Positions 7,979 through 15,539 of a DNA stretch of 17,744 nucleotides are shown in pieces. Location: the NCBI GenBank assembly GCA_019419555.1, contig DXZR01000038.1, positions 4,451 to 22,194 on the forward strand, read 5' to 3'. The notes below the pieces were generated by a model, which was given only the letters and a program-made list of their open reading frames with translations, did no database searches and was not told the DNA's origin. Origin of the DNA: Collinsella sp. (GTDB taxonomy: Bacteria > Actinomycetota > Coriobacteriia > Coriobacteriales > Coriobacteriaceae). How positions within the stretch are numbered: position 1 is the first letter of the stretch; each line of letters begins with the position of its first letter. The translations under genes were made by a program, and so were the position numbers.

Positions 7979-9316
7979 ATGGACGAGATGTTTGCCATTA
8001 AATGTCAAAACTGCGGCGGCCCTATGTACACACACCAAGCTAAGCGCAGCTTTGAGTGCGCTTATTGCGGTGCGGTCATTCCGTGGCAGGCGGACGCCGG
8101 AGAGCCCAAGAGCGCTTTGGGCATTCGCCATACGCCGTTGACGGTGGTGGATGGACTGCTCAAGCTCACGCATGTGTCGCAACTCGAGCGCCCGGAGGAC
8201 CCGGACTGGTATTTCTTCAATTCGCACTGGCGCAATCAGTCGGTCCTGGAACATCTGCTGTGGGAGGATCGCGGCACGGCGCAAGAGTTCCAAGAGGCTA
8301 CGCATGTGAGCATTCCTTGCCCCTTCTGCGGAGCGTCCTTTGAGGGCGAGTCAACGCAGCGTGTGTTTGAGTGCCCGTCCTGCGGCAACAAGATCGGCAT
8401 TGCCGACCTGCTCAAGCCCGGTACCTTCAGCAAGCGTCTGACCATGGGCGTGGGTGCAGAGTATGTGCCGGAGCAGGGCATTCCCTGCGAAATCTCGCCG
8501 CAGCAGGCACGTGCCAACGCACTGCAGCTGGTGCGCCAGTACCCCGACGCCTTTGCCGGGCACGACGTGGAAGATGCGATCCAAAACGACATGATGCTCT
8601 TCTATTTCCCCATGGCGCTGGCGGACCTGCGCATGATGGCGTCCTTCCCGGTCAAGGGCCTGAGCAAGGAGACCCTGGTGTACTACGAGGTGCTCGACTG
8701 GGCGTATCCCAGGGCAAACTACCTGGACGTTCGCCTCCTGGGCATTTTGGAGCCGTGGGACTTTGCCAAGGTCGGTCCGTTCGATCCCGCCATGCAGGAA
8801 GGCGACTTTCGCGTCGTCTCCGTCGATGCGTCTACCAAGGACCAGGTGGTCATTGATAAGCTGGCGCTCGACGTTGCGGGCAACGACGCCGAGGCTGTAC
8901 TGGGGCTCAATAAAAAGAGCATCCGCACCTGGGCGCGCAAGGCCCGCAAGCACAAGGACGGCCTAGTTATGGTGCCGGTGTACTTTGTCGACCGTCCGGC
9001 AACGGATAGCCGCGACGGCGAGCAGGTGCGCATCGCCGTAAACGGCCAGACGGGCCGCGCGGCCGCGGTGGTGTTTAGCGACAAGCGCGAGACGCATATT
9101 GTGGCGCCGCTCAGCCCGAGTCTGCATCTGTCCGGTGAGAGCACCGTGCACGCCACGCCCGTCGAGGTCAAATACGTTAAATCGCCGTTCCTGTACCAGA
9201 TCGTGCGCCGTGGAGGCGGCGAGCAACCGCGCCAGGTTGCAGCCGCCGTCGAGGGTTCCTACCGAGAGGAGAAGCCCAAACGTCGCGGCCTGCTGGGTGC
9301 GCTATTTGGGAAGTAG
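7979..9316 (+). CDS. Double zinc-ribbon protein of unknown function
   Basis: The start at ATG 7979 follows a near-ideal AAAGGAGG eight bases upstream and gives 445 residues. Two zinc ribbons share the same geometry, CxxC-N14-CxxC: Cys9/12/27/30 (CQNCGG...CAYCG) and Cys114/117/132/135 (CPFCG...CPSCG). There is no signal peptide or clear membrane helix. The central part (about 170-330) is mixed alpha/beta with an amphipathic stretch NDMMLFYFPMALADLRMM. The segment from about 335, VPVYFVDR...VRIAVNGQTGRAAAVV, resembles the VNGQTG-containing domain I recall from TFIIB-type zinc-ribbon proteins of Firmicutes, some of which sit with PspA-like membrane-stress proteins. The C-terminus is basic and ends GLLGALFGK, which could touch membrane. 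No partner gene is adjacent except the divergent CDF exporter, so the biological role is open. Confidence 0.8.
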   Translation: MDEMFAIKCQNCGGPMYTHQAKRSFECAYCGAVIPWQADAGEPKSALGIRHTPLTVVDGLLKLTHVSQLERPEDPDWYFFNSHWRNQSVLEHLLWEDRGTAQEFQEATHVSIPCPFCGASFEGESTQRVFECPSCGNKIGIADLLKPGTFSKRLTMGVGAEYVPEQGIPCEISPQQARANALQLVRQYPDAFAGHDVEDAIQNDMMLFYFPMALADLRMMASFPVKGLSKETLVYYEVLDWAYPRANYLDVRLLGILEPWDFAKVGPFDPAMQEGDFRVVSVDASTKDQVVIDKLALDVAGNDAEAVLGLNKKSIRTWARKARKHKDGLVMVPVYFVDRPATDSRDGEQVRIAVNGQTGRAAAVVFSDKRETHIVAPLSPSLHLSGESTVHATPVEVKYVKSPFLYQIVRRGGGEQPRQVAAAVEGSYREEKPKRRGLLGALFGK

Positions 9317-9416
9317 GGGAGCGGTGCCGGTTGGCACCGTAACGTGATGGCCGGGGGTATGGGGCGGCTCTCAGGAGTGCGGGCTGCCGTCTGATTGTTT
9401 GAGGGTGCCAGATGTA

Positions 9417-9562
9417 AATAAACAGTGGAGCGGCTGCAAAAGAGCTGCCTCACTGGGTAAAATCAGGGTGTGCGGCGGAACCCGCTCCTCAGTCGGTCAA
9501 CTTTGGAAGCGCGGGCAACGCAGGCGCTATCGTCTAAAGGGCCGGCTGCAACCGGCCCTTTT
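9417..9562 (+). ncRNA. Possible small RNA or structured 3' UTR ending in a terminator
   Basis: No protein-coding gene is evident in 9317-9740. This part is rich in pairing: 9423-9434 pairs with 9444-9455 (12 positions, one mismatch), AGCGC 9508-9512 pairs with GCGCT 9524-9528, and a strong terminator closes it. A weak TTGTTT at 9395-9400 lies 16 bases before AATAAA at 9417-9422, and TAAAAT occurs at 9458-9463, so independent transcription is possible. It matches no RNA family I can recall (not tmRNA, SRP, RNase P or a standard riboswitch). The alternative is a long 3' UTR of the zinc-ribbon gene, which has its own small hairpin just after the stop (CGGTGCC 9322-9328 with GGCACCG 9333-9339, no T-run). 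Confidence 0.25.
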
Positions 9563-9564
9563 CT
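9536..9564 (+). terminator. Rho-independent terminator
   Basis: AAAGGGCCGG (9536-9545) pairs perfectly with CCGGCCCTTT (9552-9561) around a six-base loop, and TTTTCT overlaps the end on the plus strand. The A/T ends make it partly bidirectional, so it may also stop transcripts of the minus-strand nuclease gene. Confidence 0.85.
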
Positions 9565-9678
9565 GTGGCAGCCAATGAACCCACATCAGACGAAGGCCGC
9601 GTCTTTGCCTGTCAGGTCACGCTCGCCAGCCACGGCTAGAATGTCGTTGCCGGCGTCCATGACCGGTATTGTTTCGTA

Positions 9679-9716
9679 GCAGCCGTCGCAACCGCGAGTG
9701 CGCCTGCGACGGCTGC
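9679..9716. repeat. Perfect 12-bp inverted repeat 3' of the DUF1016 gene
   Basis: GCAGCCGTCGCA (9679-9690) is exactly mirrored by TGCGACGGCTGC (9705-9716) with a 14-base loop that itself contains GCG/CGC. GTAGCAGC at 9676-9683 is mirrored again by GCTGCTAC at 9737-9744, reaching into the nuclease gene's stop codon. No T-run follows on either strand, so it is not a typical terminator; it could be a REP-like palindrome or an mRNA-stabilising hairpin. Confidence 0.7.
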
Positions 9717-9740
9717 GATGGTTTCGGTCGCAACGTGCTG

Positions 9741-10790
9741 CTACCCTTGCGTTTCGCCATTAGTCGCTTCGTTGATGGCGCGGTACTCGGCACTCAGCTC
9801 GCGCGCCAGCTCTTCCTTGCTTGGAAGATACGGCAGGTATTTGGCGGCAAACACTTGGTCGTTGTCTTCGGGCAGCGTGTACTCGACGATCGAATCGCTT
9901 TTGTCCGCGCAGAGCACGATGCCTATGGGCGGATTGTCGCCTTCGTTCATGAGCTCGCGCGTGTAGTAGTTCACATACATTTGCATCTGGCCCAGGTCCT
10001 GATGCGTAAGATCGTCCGTCTTAAGGTCGATGAGCACGAAGCAGCGCATCAGATAGTTGTAAAAAACAAGGTCAATATAGAAATGGCGCCCATCAAAGGT
10101 GATGCGCTTTTGGCGCGCCTCGAAAGCGAAGCCACGGCCAAGCTCCAGCAGGAACTTCTGAAGATGCGTGATGAGCGCCTGCTCTAGATCGCTCTCGCGA
10201 AACGCAGCATCGTCCGAGAAACCTAAAAACTCCAGTACATATGGGTCGCGGATGATATCCTCGGGGCGATGGGTCGGGGCGCTCTTTTTGATTTCCTGGG
10301 TGACGGCCTCTTTGTCTTTGCTGGCAAGTAGGTGCTCGCGGAACATGGTGTTGATCTGGCGTTCGAGCTGACGCGTGCTCCAGCGAGAATCGGCACATTC
10401 GTTCATGTACCATGTTCGAGCATCAGGGTCGGTTATACGCGATAACCTGCGGTAATGTGTCCAATTCAATTCGGAACGCAGCGCGTTCCGGATTGGGAAC
10501 GCAAGATAAAACTGACGCATGTATCTTAAGCTTCTGGCGTTGAAGCCTCTGCCAAAATCCTTAGTCAATCTAACGGCAAGTTCGTCGATCAGTGCATCGC
10601 CATACTTGGCGCGCTCCTCTCCGCCCTGTTCATCAACAATACTCTTGCCGATCTCCCAATATGCCTCAACCATCGCAAAGTTAACAGCGGTATAGGCCTT
10701 GTCGCGAGCGGCGTTGAGAATCGAGGAGACCTGCTTGTAAAAACCTTCGGGCACGATTGCCGATTCTCCACGGTTTACCAGTTCGCCCAT
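9741..10790 (-). CDS. DUF1016/YhcG-type PD-(D/E)XK nuclease family protein
   Basis: The 349-residue product (ATG 10790; GTG one codon earlier also possible) has the two-part architecture of this family. The N-terminal helical domain (about 20-150) contains VEAYWEIGKSIVDEQ and the family hallmark FNARSLRYMRQFYLAFP. The C-terminal nuclease domain (about 175-330) shows Glu204 in ESDLEQALITHL, Asp240 in FYIDLVFYN and DLK at 255-257, the expected E...D...(D/E)xK arrangement, so it is probably active. Such proteins are often found near restriction or toxin-antitoxin loci in mobile regions, but none is visible here. Parts of the gene (e.g. 10400-10750) look less GC-rich than neighbours, consistent with transfer. 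Substrate and role are unknown. Confidence 0.85.
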   Translation of the reverse strand: MGELVNRGESAIVPEGFYKQVSSILNAARDKAYTAVNFAMVEAYWEIGKSIVDEQGGEERAKYGDALIDELAVRLTKDFGRGFNARSLRYMRQFYLAFPIRNALRSELNWTHYRRLSRITDPDARTWYMNECADSRWSTRQLERQINTMFREHLLASKDKEAVTQEIKKSAPTHRPEDIIRDPYVLEFLGFSDDAAFRESDLEQALITHLQKFLLELGRGFAFEARQKRITFDGRHFYIDLVFYNYLMRCFVLIDLKTDDLTHQDLGQMQMYVNYYTRELMNEGDNPPIGIVLCADKSDSIVEYTLPEDNDQVFAAKYLPYLPSKEELARELSAEYRAINEATNGETQG

Positions 10791-10957
10791 CACTGTCGCC
10801 CCGCTTTCCTCTTGTGGAATGCATCTTTATCGAATTTAGTTTAAAGCCTCGCGCGGACACGAATTGCTGTGCTGTCTGACATCATCGCATGGGGCCTTGC
10901 GGTGACTAAAATGTGGCCATAGAGACAGTTTTAGCGAACCCCACGGGAGTGACGCGT

Positions 10958-11227
10958 ATGGACAACAACACCTTGCTGTTTCAGGACAAGGGTTCGGGTG
11001 GGTATAAAGACGTCAAGATCTACCCCAACCGTATTGAGGTGCTCAAGAAGGGCACTTTTGGTGGCAAGCACACCGAGATTGTCTACCTTAAGGACATCAC
11101 GGGGGTTAACAGGATCAAGGGCCGCGACGTTTTCCTACGTAACAGGCTGCTGACCGCTTGCGTCTTTAGCCTGAGTAGCCGTGCGAAGGCCCAGGAATTT
11201 GTGAACGCGCTGAACATGGTGATGTAG
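10958..11227 (+). CDS. Small PH-domain-like protein
   Basis: I chose ATG 10958 because GGGAGT lies seven bases upstream; an earlier start at 10913 lacks a site. The 89-residue product is soluble, with no signal or membrane segment. The pattern of alternating strands (VKIYPNRIEVLKKG, EIVYLKDITGVNRIKG) followed by a C-terminal helix (AKAQEFVNALNMVM) matches short bacterial PH-like domains that hold a single strand-rich barrel. A TAAAAT at 10907-10912 may be its -10 box. It is divergent from the nuclease gene and stands alone. Function cannot be named from sequence. Confidence 0.7.
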   Translation: MDNNTLLFQDKGSGGYKDVKIYPNRIEVLKKGTFGGKHTEIVYLKDITGVNRIKGRDVFLRNRLLTACVFSLSSRAKAQEFVNALNMVM

Positions 11228-11252
11228 CCGATAGCGGCGTTCGGGCCAAGGT

Positions 11253-11292
11253 AAAAATCGGGGGCACAGAACGGTGTCCTGCGCCCCCGATT
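11253..11292 (-). terminator. Rho-independent terminator of the PI-PLC gene
   Basis: Read on the minus strand, AATCGGGGGC (11292-11283) pairs with GCCCCCGATT (11265-11256), and the stem is prolonged inward by CAG/CTG past one A-C mismatch. It is followed by a T-run (ATTTTTAC). It lies 30 bases after the minus-strand stop and probably also serves the small plus-strand gene ending at 11227, though no T-run exists in that direction. Confidence 0.85.
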
Positions 11293-11321
11293 GAGTCGAT
11301 GTGTCTAAAAGGCCGGCTTGC

Positions 11322-13799
11322 CTATTCGCTAGCGCCTTCACTGTCTTCGCGGTCATTGGCAAGCATTGCCGCGCCGGCGACCGTTGTCGCCACGGCGGCG
11401 GCAGCGAGCCCGGCGGCAACGCCAGATCCGTCGCCCGTGTCGGCGAGTTTTCCGGTCGAGCCCTTGCTCTTGTTGCCGCCGCCGTTCTTGTCGGCGCCGT
11501 CTGCGTTGGAACCCGTGCCGCTGCCGGTGCCGCCTGCACTGCCCGAGGCCGCTACGGTAAAGCTTGCGGCTCCGTCGCTGGCGAGCGTGTAGTTCTGCGC
11601 CGCGTCGCCCAAGAGACCGTTCACGCGCACCCAGTACGTTCCTGCGGCAAATGTTTCGCCCTCGGCCATTGCTGTGCCCGGAGCGCCGTTCGCGCCGTGC
11701 ATAAACTCGAGCTGGGCCGTGCAGGCATCGGTTTCGAGCTTGCCCTCGAGTGATGCCGCAATCTTGGCGCGCACGTCTTCGCCGGCCTTAAGGCCTTCGA
11801 GTCCCTCAAAATGGGGCGTCAGCGCGCGTGGATCGATATCGATGGGCACGGAGCCCCGCAGCTCCGTAACGGTCTCGTTGCCCAAGGCGTCGACATCCAC
11901 ATATTCGATGGCAAACGCATGGCCCGAAGCCGCCACGTTGAGTACGTTGCTGCTGTCGACGAGGCGGAAATGACCCTCGCCAACGGTCTTGCCGTCCTGG
12001 AGCGAGGCGTCGCTCAGCGAGTCGCCATATGTCATGTGCATGCGGGCTGGGAGGTAGCACGAAGCCGTCTGCTTGTGCTCCGTATCGTAATTGCGCTGAT
12101 AGATGCTCCGGGCCAGCGCCGCATCAACAAAGTCGGATGCGATGATGCCAATGTGCTTGAGGTAATCTGACTTTGTATCCTCGATGCCGCTGGGATTGAT
12201 GTACGGGCTCTTATACAGATGCTCGTTGACTACTCGTGCCGAGGTAAAAGGATTGCCTCCGTGCGACAAGCCCGTGCAGCTGGTGTAGTTGATAGACCAG
12301 CAACGCTCCAGGACTTTCTCCTTGGCCCCGTTATCGTCCTCGACATCTACCTCGTTGCGCGTGCGCCCGGTCGTTTCCTTCAGCGCATTATCGACCCAGC
12401 TGAGCTTGTCGGTTCCCGAGAGTTTGTACTTGTCCTGGGCGTATACCTTGGTGCAATAGGGCTCTTTGTCGCCTGTTTCCCCCGCGGCTTCAAAGCCCCG
12501 CGCGTCTTGGACGAGACACATAGTGGCGCTGTCGGAGTGAGCCTTGATCTTGTCATCCCATTCGGTAAGGTCGAGGCCCCACGTGTGGCCGCTTACACTG
12601 TTGCCGGCGAGCCTAAATCGACGCAGCAGAACGATCTTTCCGCGAACCTCGCCCAGCGTGGGGACATGGCTCGACGTGTAGAACAGATCGGGATTATCGC
12701 CCATAACCTTGGCGAAAGCCGTCGTAACACTGTCATCGGTAGCCTCGTCGTTGCCGCGCGATACGAGCATGATAAGCGCTTCTCTCGGGTTTTCGCTCAA
12801 AAACGTTTTAAAGTACCCCATGACATCGGAGAGATGCAGATAGTCCCCGTCTTTTTTGAATAGGTAGAAATCCCCGTGGCAGATGCCAGGGTTGTCGCCC
12901 TTTCCGAGCCGGATATCAAAATAGCGAATGCCTTCGAGCAACTGCGTGGGAATGTAATCCTGCTGGCATTTTACTTGCGAGGATTGGGGCTCGGTGTCGT
13001 TGTCCACGCTACAGGTGCCCGAATCGTGCGTACCCGGGATGCTCAGCTCGTCGAGGAACTTGTTGTCGTCGACGTATTTCATCCAACATGGCCCATCGAC
13101 GTAGCTGCTGTACGTGATCCAGTCGAGGCTGCTAACCGTGGCATCGTTCTTTTTCATGTCGTAACCGATAAGTTCGAGCTCCCACGGAATGCTCTTACTC
13201 TTATGGCAGATCTTATTGTTGTCCTGGTCTTCGCCGTTCGATTCTATTGCCAGGTACTTAATGTCTTTTTTCTCGGTTTCTTTCTCGACCGTGCGGTCTC
13301 GGATGATATAGGTTCCGTTTGATTGCCGCTCGAACGCAAAAGCGCGGCTGGGCTTGTTGTCATACTCGCCGCTCCATACGTGGATGACCTTTCCGTCTTT
13401 GTCCGAGTCGCCATCGACCGACTAAATGCTGTAGCCCGTCTTTTTATGCTCTTCGAAATTGAGCAAGGTGCGGATAGCATACCAGTTTGTATCGTCATTC
13501 TTGGTCGTTACGTTCTCAAGGATGAGCTTGCTGGACGTGCCGTCATTAAACAGATGGCAGACGTTGCCGATGACGTTGCCGTCTTCGTTAACGCTTGCGG
13601 TACGAAAATAGCCCGCGGGGCGAAGGCGAATGACGAAATTGTCGAGGCTGACCGACGCTGTGGCAGTGTCGTCTGCAAATGCCGCTCGTGGGCCAATGCC
13701 CAATGCCGCGGTTTCGGGCAGGCTTGCAAGTGGCGACAACGCCGCGAGTCCAAGGCCCAACGTAAATGCTCGGCGACTGATGGCGTGGTGTTCGGTCAT
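11322..13799 (-). pseudogene. PI-PLC-like, Tat-exported, sortase-anchored surface protein, interrupted by one in-frame TAG
   Basis: From ATG 13799 (GGAG five bases upstream) one frame runs 825 codons to 11322 with a single stop, TAG at 13424-13422 (codon 126); I translated across it and saw no other stop or frameshift. Before it come a twin-arginine signal (SRRAFTLGLGLAAL, cleavage near AFA-D) and the start of a domain that continues after the TAG with G.VIHVWSG and WELELIG patterns, possibly a ricin-like trefoil. Downstream lies a phosphatidylinositol-specific phospholipase C X domain: SIPGTHDSGT (His258), GIRYFDIRLG and GICHGDFY (His308). The end has a Gly/Ser spacer, LADTG, a hydrophobic helix and a short charged tail; LADTG fits the LAxTG signal of class E sortases. 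An intact protein would cleave inositol phospholipids or GPI-type anchors at the wall. An internal ATG at 13157 could start a product lacking the signal, with no ribosome site. Nonsense mutation, sequencing error or readthrough are all possible. Confidence 0.85.
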
Positions 13800-14000
13800 A
13801 ACTTCTCCATTCGTAGAGTGCGGTTATGCGATAGTTTTGGTCACTATACTGCTCAGATGTTTAAAGATGCTGGTTTAATTATCTGCGCGGCGCAATAAAT
13901 CGGCGGGCGGACGTGTTGGGGTGCTTGTCGTTTTCGTACTGTTGCTACATTTGGAGCGGTTCCGGCGTCCGGCATCCTCGCGTTCGTTGGCTACCGGCAT

Positions 14001-14033
14001 AAGAAAGGGAGGGTCGGTTTACCGGCCCTCCCT
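14001..14033 (-). terminator. Rho-independent terminator of the first lipoprotein gene
   Basis: On the minus strand AGGGAGGG (14033-14026) pairs with CCCTCCCT (14013-14006), continued by CCG/CGG, with a four-base loop and a TTTCTT tail. It lies about 70 bases after the stop. The rest of the 13800-14104 gap holds the upstream region of the PI-PLC gene, with a TATAGT possible -10 about 50 bases before its ATG but no good -35; I see no other gene there. Confidence 0.8.
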
Positions 14034-14104
14034 GGGTACGAAGCGCTGGGGTACCGTCGCTTGTTTGCACTGCGCCCGTGTTTCCCGCTGCGCTCGCCAG
14101 TCGC

Positions 14105-14698
14105 TTAACGCTTGATCTCGATATCGTCGAGCTTGACGTCCATGGCCTCGGTCTTGGCCTCGGCGATGTCATCGGCAAATTCCAGGGACTTCATCATGGT
14201 CTCGACGGCGTCCTTGTGCTCCTCGACGTTGTCGATGCGCACATACACGCTGCCACCGTCAACGTCGGTGAAGTACTCGGTCGTCACGCCGCCCGAGTGC
14301 GTAAAGTAGGCGTTGCGCCAGGTCTTGCCGTTGTACTTAACGGGATCGCTCTCGGTCCATCCGGAGTTGGCCTTCCACTTTGCCTCGTAGTCGAACAGTT
14401 CATCGGCGTTCTTGTCAGAGTCGAAGACGGGGATGAAGCGATCGCTGGCGTGCTCGCTCTCGGTGAACTTAAACTGGGCCCTGTCGGCGGCGTCGCCTGC
14501 GACGTCGGTGATCTCGACGCCCTCGGGGACCTCGACCTTAAACCAAATGAAGTCGGTCCTCATATCCACGGCTGGCTTTTCTGCTCCACCGCCACCGCCA
14601 CTTCCGGTAGCGCCGCCGCTGCCACCGCAGCCCACCAGGGCAACTGCGGCAAAGAGGCTTATGCAGAGGGTGAGAATCGCAAAGGCCTTCTTTTTCAT
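14105..14698 (-). CDS. Lipoprotein of unknown function, paralogue A
   Basis: The 197-residue product has a lipoprotein signal: KKK, a hydrophobic helix and lipobox LVGC with Cys24, then a Gly-rich linker to about residue 45. It would be lipid-anchored outside the membrane. The mature domain opens TDFIWFKVEVPEGVEI and contains DRFIPVFD, YNGKTWRNAYF, YFTDVDGGSVYVRIDN and ends DVKLDDIEIKR. It is clearly homologous across its length to the neighbouring lipoprotein, so the pair arose by tandem duplication. The ATG at 14698 has AGGAGG eight bases upstream. It has its own terminator, and the upstream paralogue also ends in one, so each is probably transcribed separately. I cannot name a family or ligand. 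Confidence 0.88.
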   Translation of the reverse strand: MKKKAFAILTLCISLFAAVALVGCGGSGGATGSGGGGGAEKPAVDMRTDFIWFKVEVPEGVEITDVAGDAADRAQFKFTESEHASDRFIPVFDSDKNADELFDYEAKWKANSGWTESDPVKYNGKTWRNAYFTHSGGVTTEYFTDVDGGSVYVRIDNVEEHKDAVETMMKSLEFADDIAEAKTEAMDVKLDDIEIKR

Positions 14699-14770
14699 GG
14701 TCGTGTCCTCCTCGATCTGTAACCGCCCATGGATTACCTGCCTTTACTGTACGCGTGGACGGCTCGCTAG

Positions 14771-14789
14771 GGTGGGCCATGTGTCCCAT
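14771..14789 (-). repeat. 19-bp repeat, copy 1, upstream of lipoprotein A
   Basis: The plus-strand sequence GGTGGGCCATGTGTCCCAT is identical to 15737-15755. It lies 73-91 bases upstream of the lipoprotein A ATG, in the promoter interval after the terminator of lipoprotein B. TGGG/CCCA arms make it partly palindromic, which suits a regulator site, but no protein is known to bind it. Confidence 0.6.
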
Positions 14790-14835
14790 TCTGAGGGCCG
14801 GATTTGCGCCGTTAAGTGGCAATATGCACGGGTCC

Positions 14836-14870
14836 AAAAGAGGGGAGGGCCGGTGCTGTCGGCCCTCCCC
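14836..14870 (-). terminator. Rho-independent terminator of the second lipoprotein gene
   Basis: On the minus strand GGGGAGGGCCG (14870-14860) pairs perfectly with CGGCCCTCCCC (14852-14842) around a seven-base loop, followed by TCTTTTGG. It lies 70 bases after the lipoprotein B stop. The stem resembles that of lipoprotein A's terminator, suggesting that the duplication carried it along. Confidence 0.9.
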
Positions 14871-14939
14871 GGGTTGGGCGCCCGTTGTTTTAATGGGGCG
14901 CATGTGCGCGGGTGCGCGTAGGCGCGTGCGGGTGTCCCG

Positions 14940-15539
14940 TTACTTGATCTCGATGCTCGAAATCTCGACTTCGCGTGCCTCGGAAACTGCCTCTTCCATG
15001 TCATCGGGGAACTCGATGGAGTTGAGGAGTGCCTCGGCTTCTTTCTTGTGCTGGTCGAAGTTCGAGATGAGGACGTAGACGCTTCCCGGCTCAACATCGG
15101 TAAAAAGCATGGTTGAGATGCCGCTGTTGTCCTCGTATGTTCCGACGAGCCACGTCCTGCCGTTATACTCGACGGACCCGCCATCCTTCCACTGGAACGT
15201 ATCCCCCTTCTTTTCCGCCTGGTCGGCGTGGGATTCCTCGGCCGTCAGCGCTTTTTTCCAAACGGGGATAAAGCGATCGGCCGAGGCGTTCTCGTCTTCG
15301 GGGAAGGTGAGCTGGACCCTGTCGGCATTCTTGCCGGCAGAGTCGCTTACGCCGACGCCCTCGGGCATCTCGACCTTAAACCAGATGTAGTCGGTCTTCT
15401 TGGCGACGGGGGCCTTTTCCTTGCTCTCGCTCTTGGGGGCGCTGCCGCCGCCCGATGCGCTCCCGCCGCAGCCCACAAGGGCGAGCGCGGCAAAGAGGGC
15501 GATGCAAAGGGAAAGGATTGATAGGGTCTTTTTCATCAT
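14940..15539 (-). CDS. Lipoprotein of unknown function, paralogue B
   Basis: I start it at ATG 15539, where AAGGAGG is eight bases upstream; a second ATG follows directly and an outer in-frame start at 15572 would spoil the signal. The 199 residues begin MMKKTLSILSLCIALF, with lipobox LVGC (Cys24) and a Ser/Gly/Lys-rich linker to about 45. The mature domain parallels paralogue A: TDYIWFKVEMPEGVGV, ADRFIPVW, YNGRTWLVGTY, FTDVEPGSVYVLISN, and the end VEISSIEIK. Paralogue B has a somewhat longer central loop rich in Lys, Asp and Glu. Each domain ends in a D/E-rich helix plus strand. Secreted and membrane-tethered; function unknown. Confidence 0.88.
   Translation of the reverse strand: MMKKTLSILSLCIALFAALALVGCGGSASGGGSAPKSESKEKAPVAKKTDYIWFKVEMPEGVGVSDSAGKNADRVQLTFPEDENASADRFIPVWKKALTAEESHADQAEKKGDTFQWKDGGSVEYNGRTWLVGTYEDNSGISTMLFTDVEPGSVYVLISNFDQHKKEAEALLNSIEFPDDMEEAVSEAREVEISSIEIK

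Noticed and set aside
9586..9660. Minus-strand peptide MDAGNDILAVAGERDLTGKD... of 24 residues
   Set aside because: The wording is protein-like, but there is no ribosome site, and the frame upstream closes at 9760 after an Arg-rich run encoded by the inverted repeat. At most it is a gene remnant.
12219..12863. Plus-strand frames of 100-214 residues across 11300-13320
   Set aside because: They are antisense to the PI-PLC catalytic and C-terminal domains, whose motifs are clear on the minus strand.
13157..13157. Internal ATG as the true start of the PI-PLC gene
   Set aside because: No ribosome site precedes it, it would lose the export signal although the C-terminus has a wall-anchor signal, and the frame continues upstream through 88 sense codons to the TAG with coherent protein sequence.
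14412..14921. Plus-strand frame across the first lipoprotein start
   Set aside because: It is antisense to the signal peptide and linker of lipoprotein A and runs through the terminator and the 19-bp repeat.
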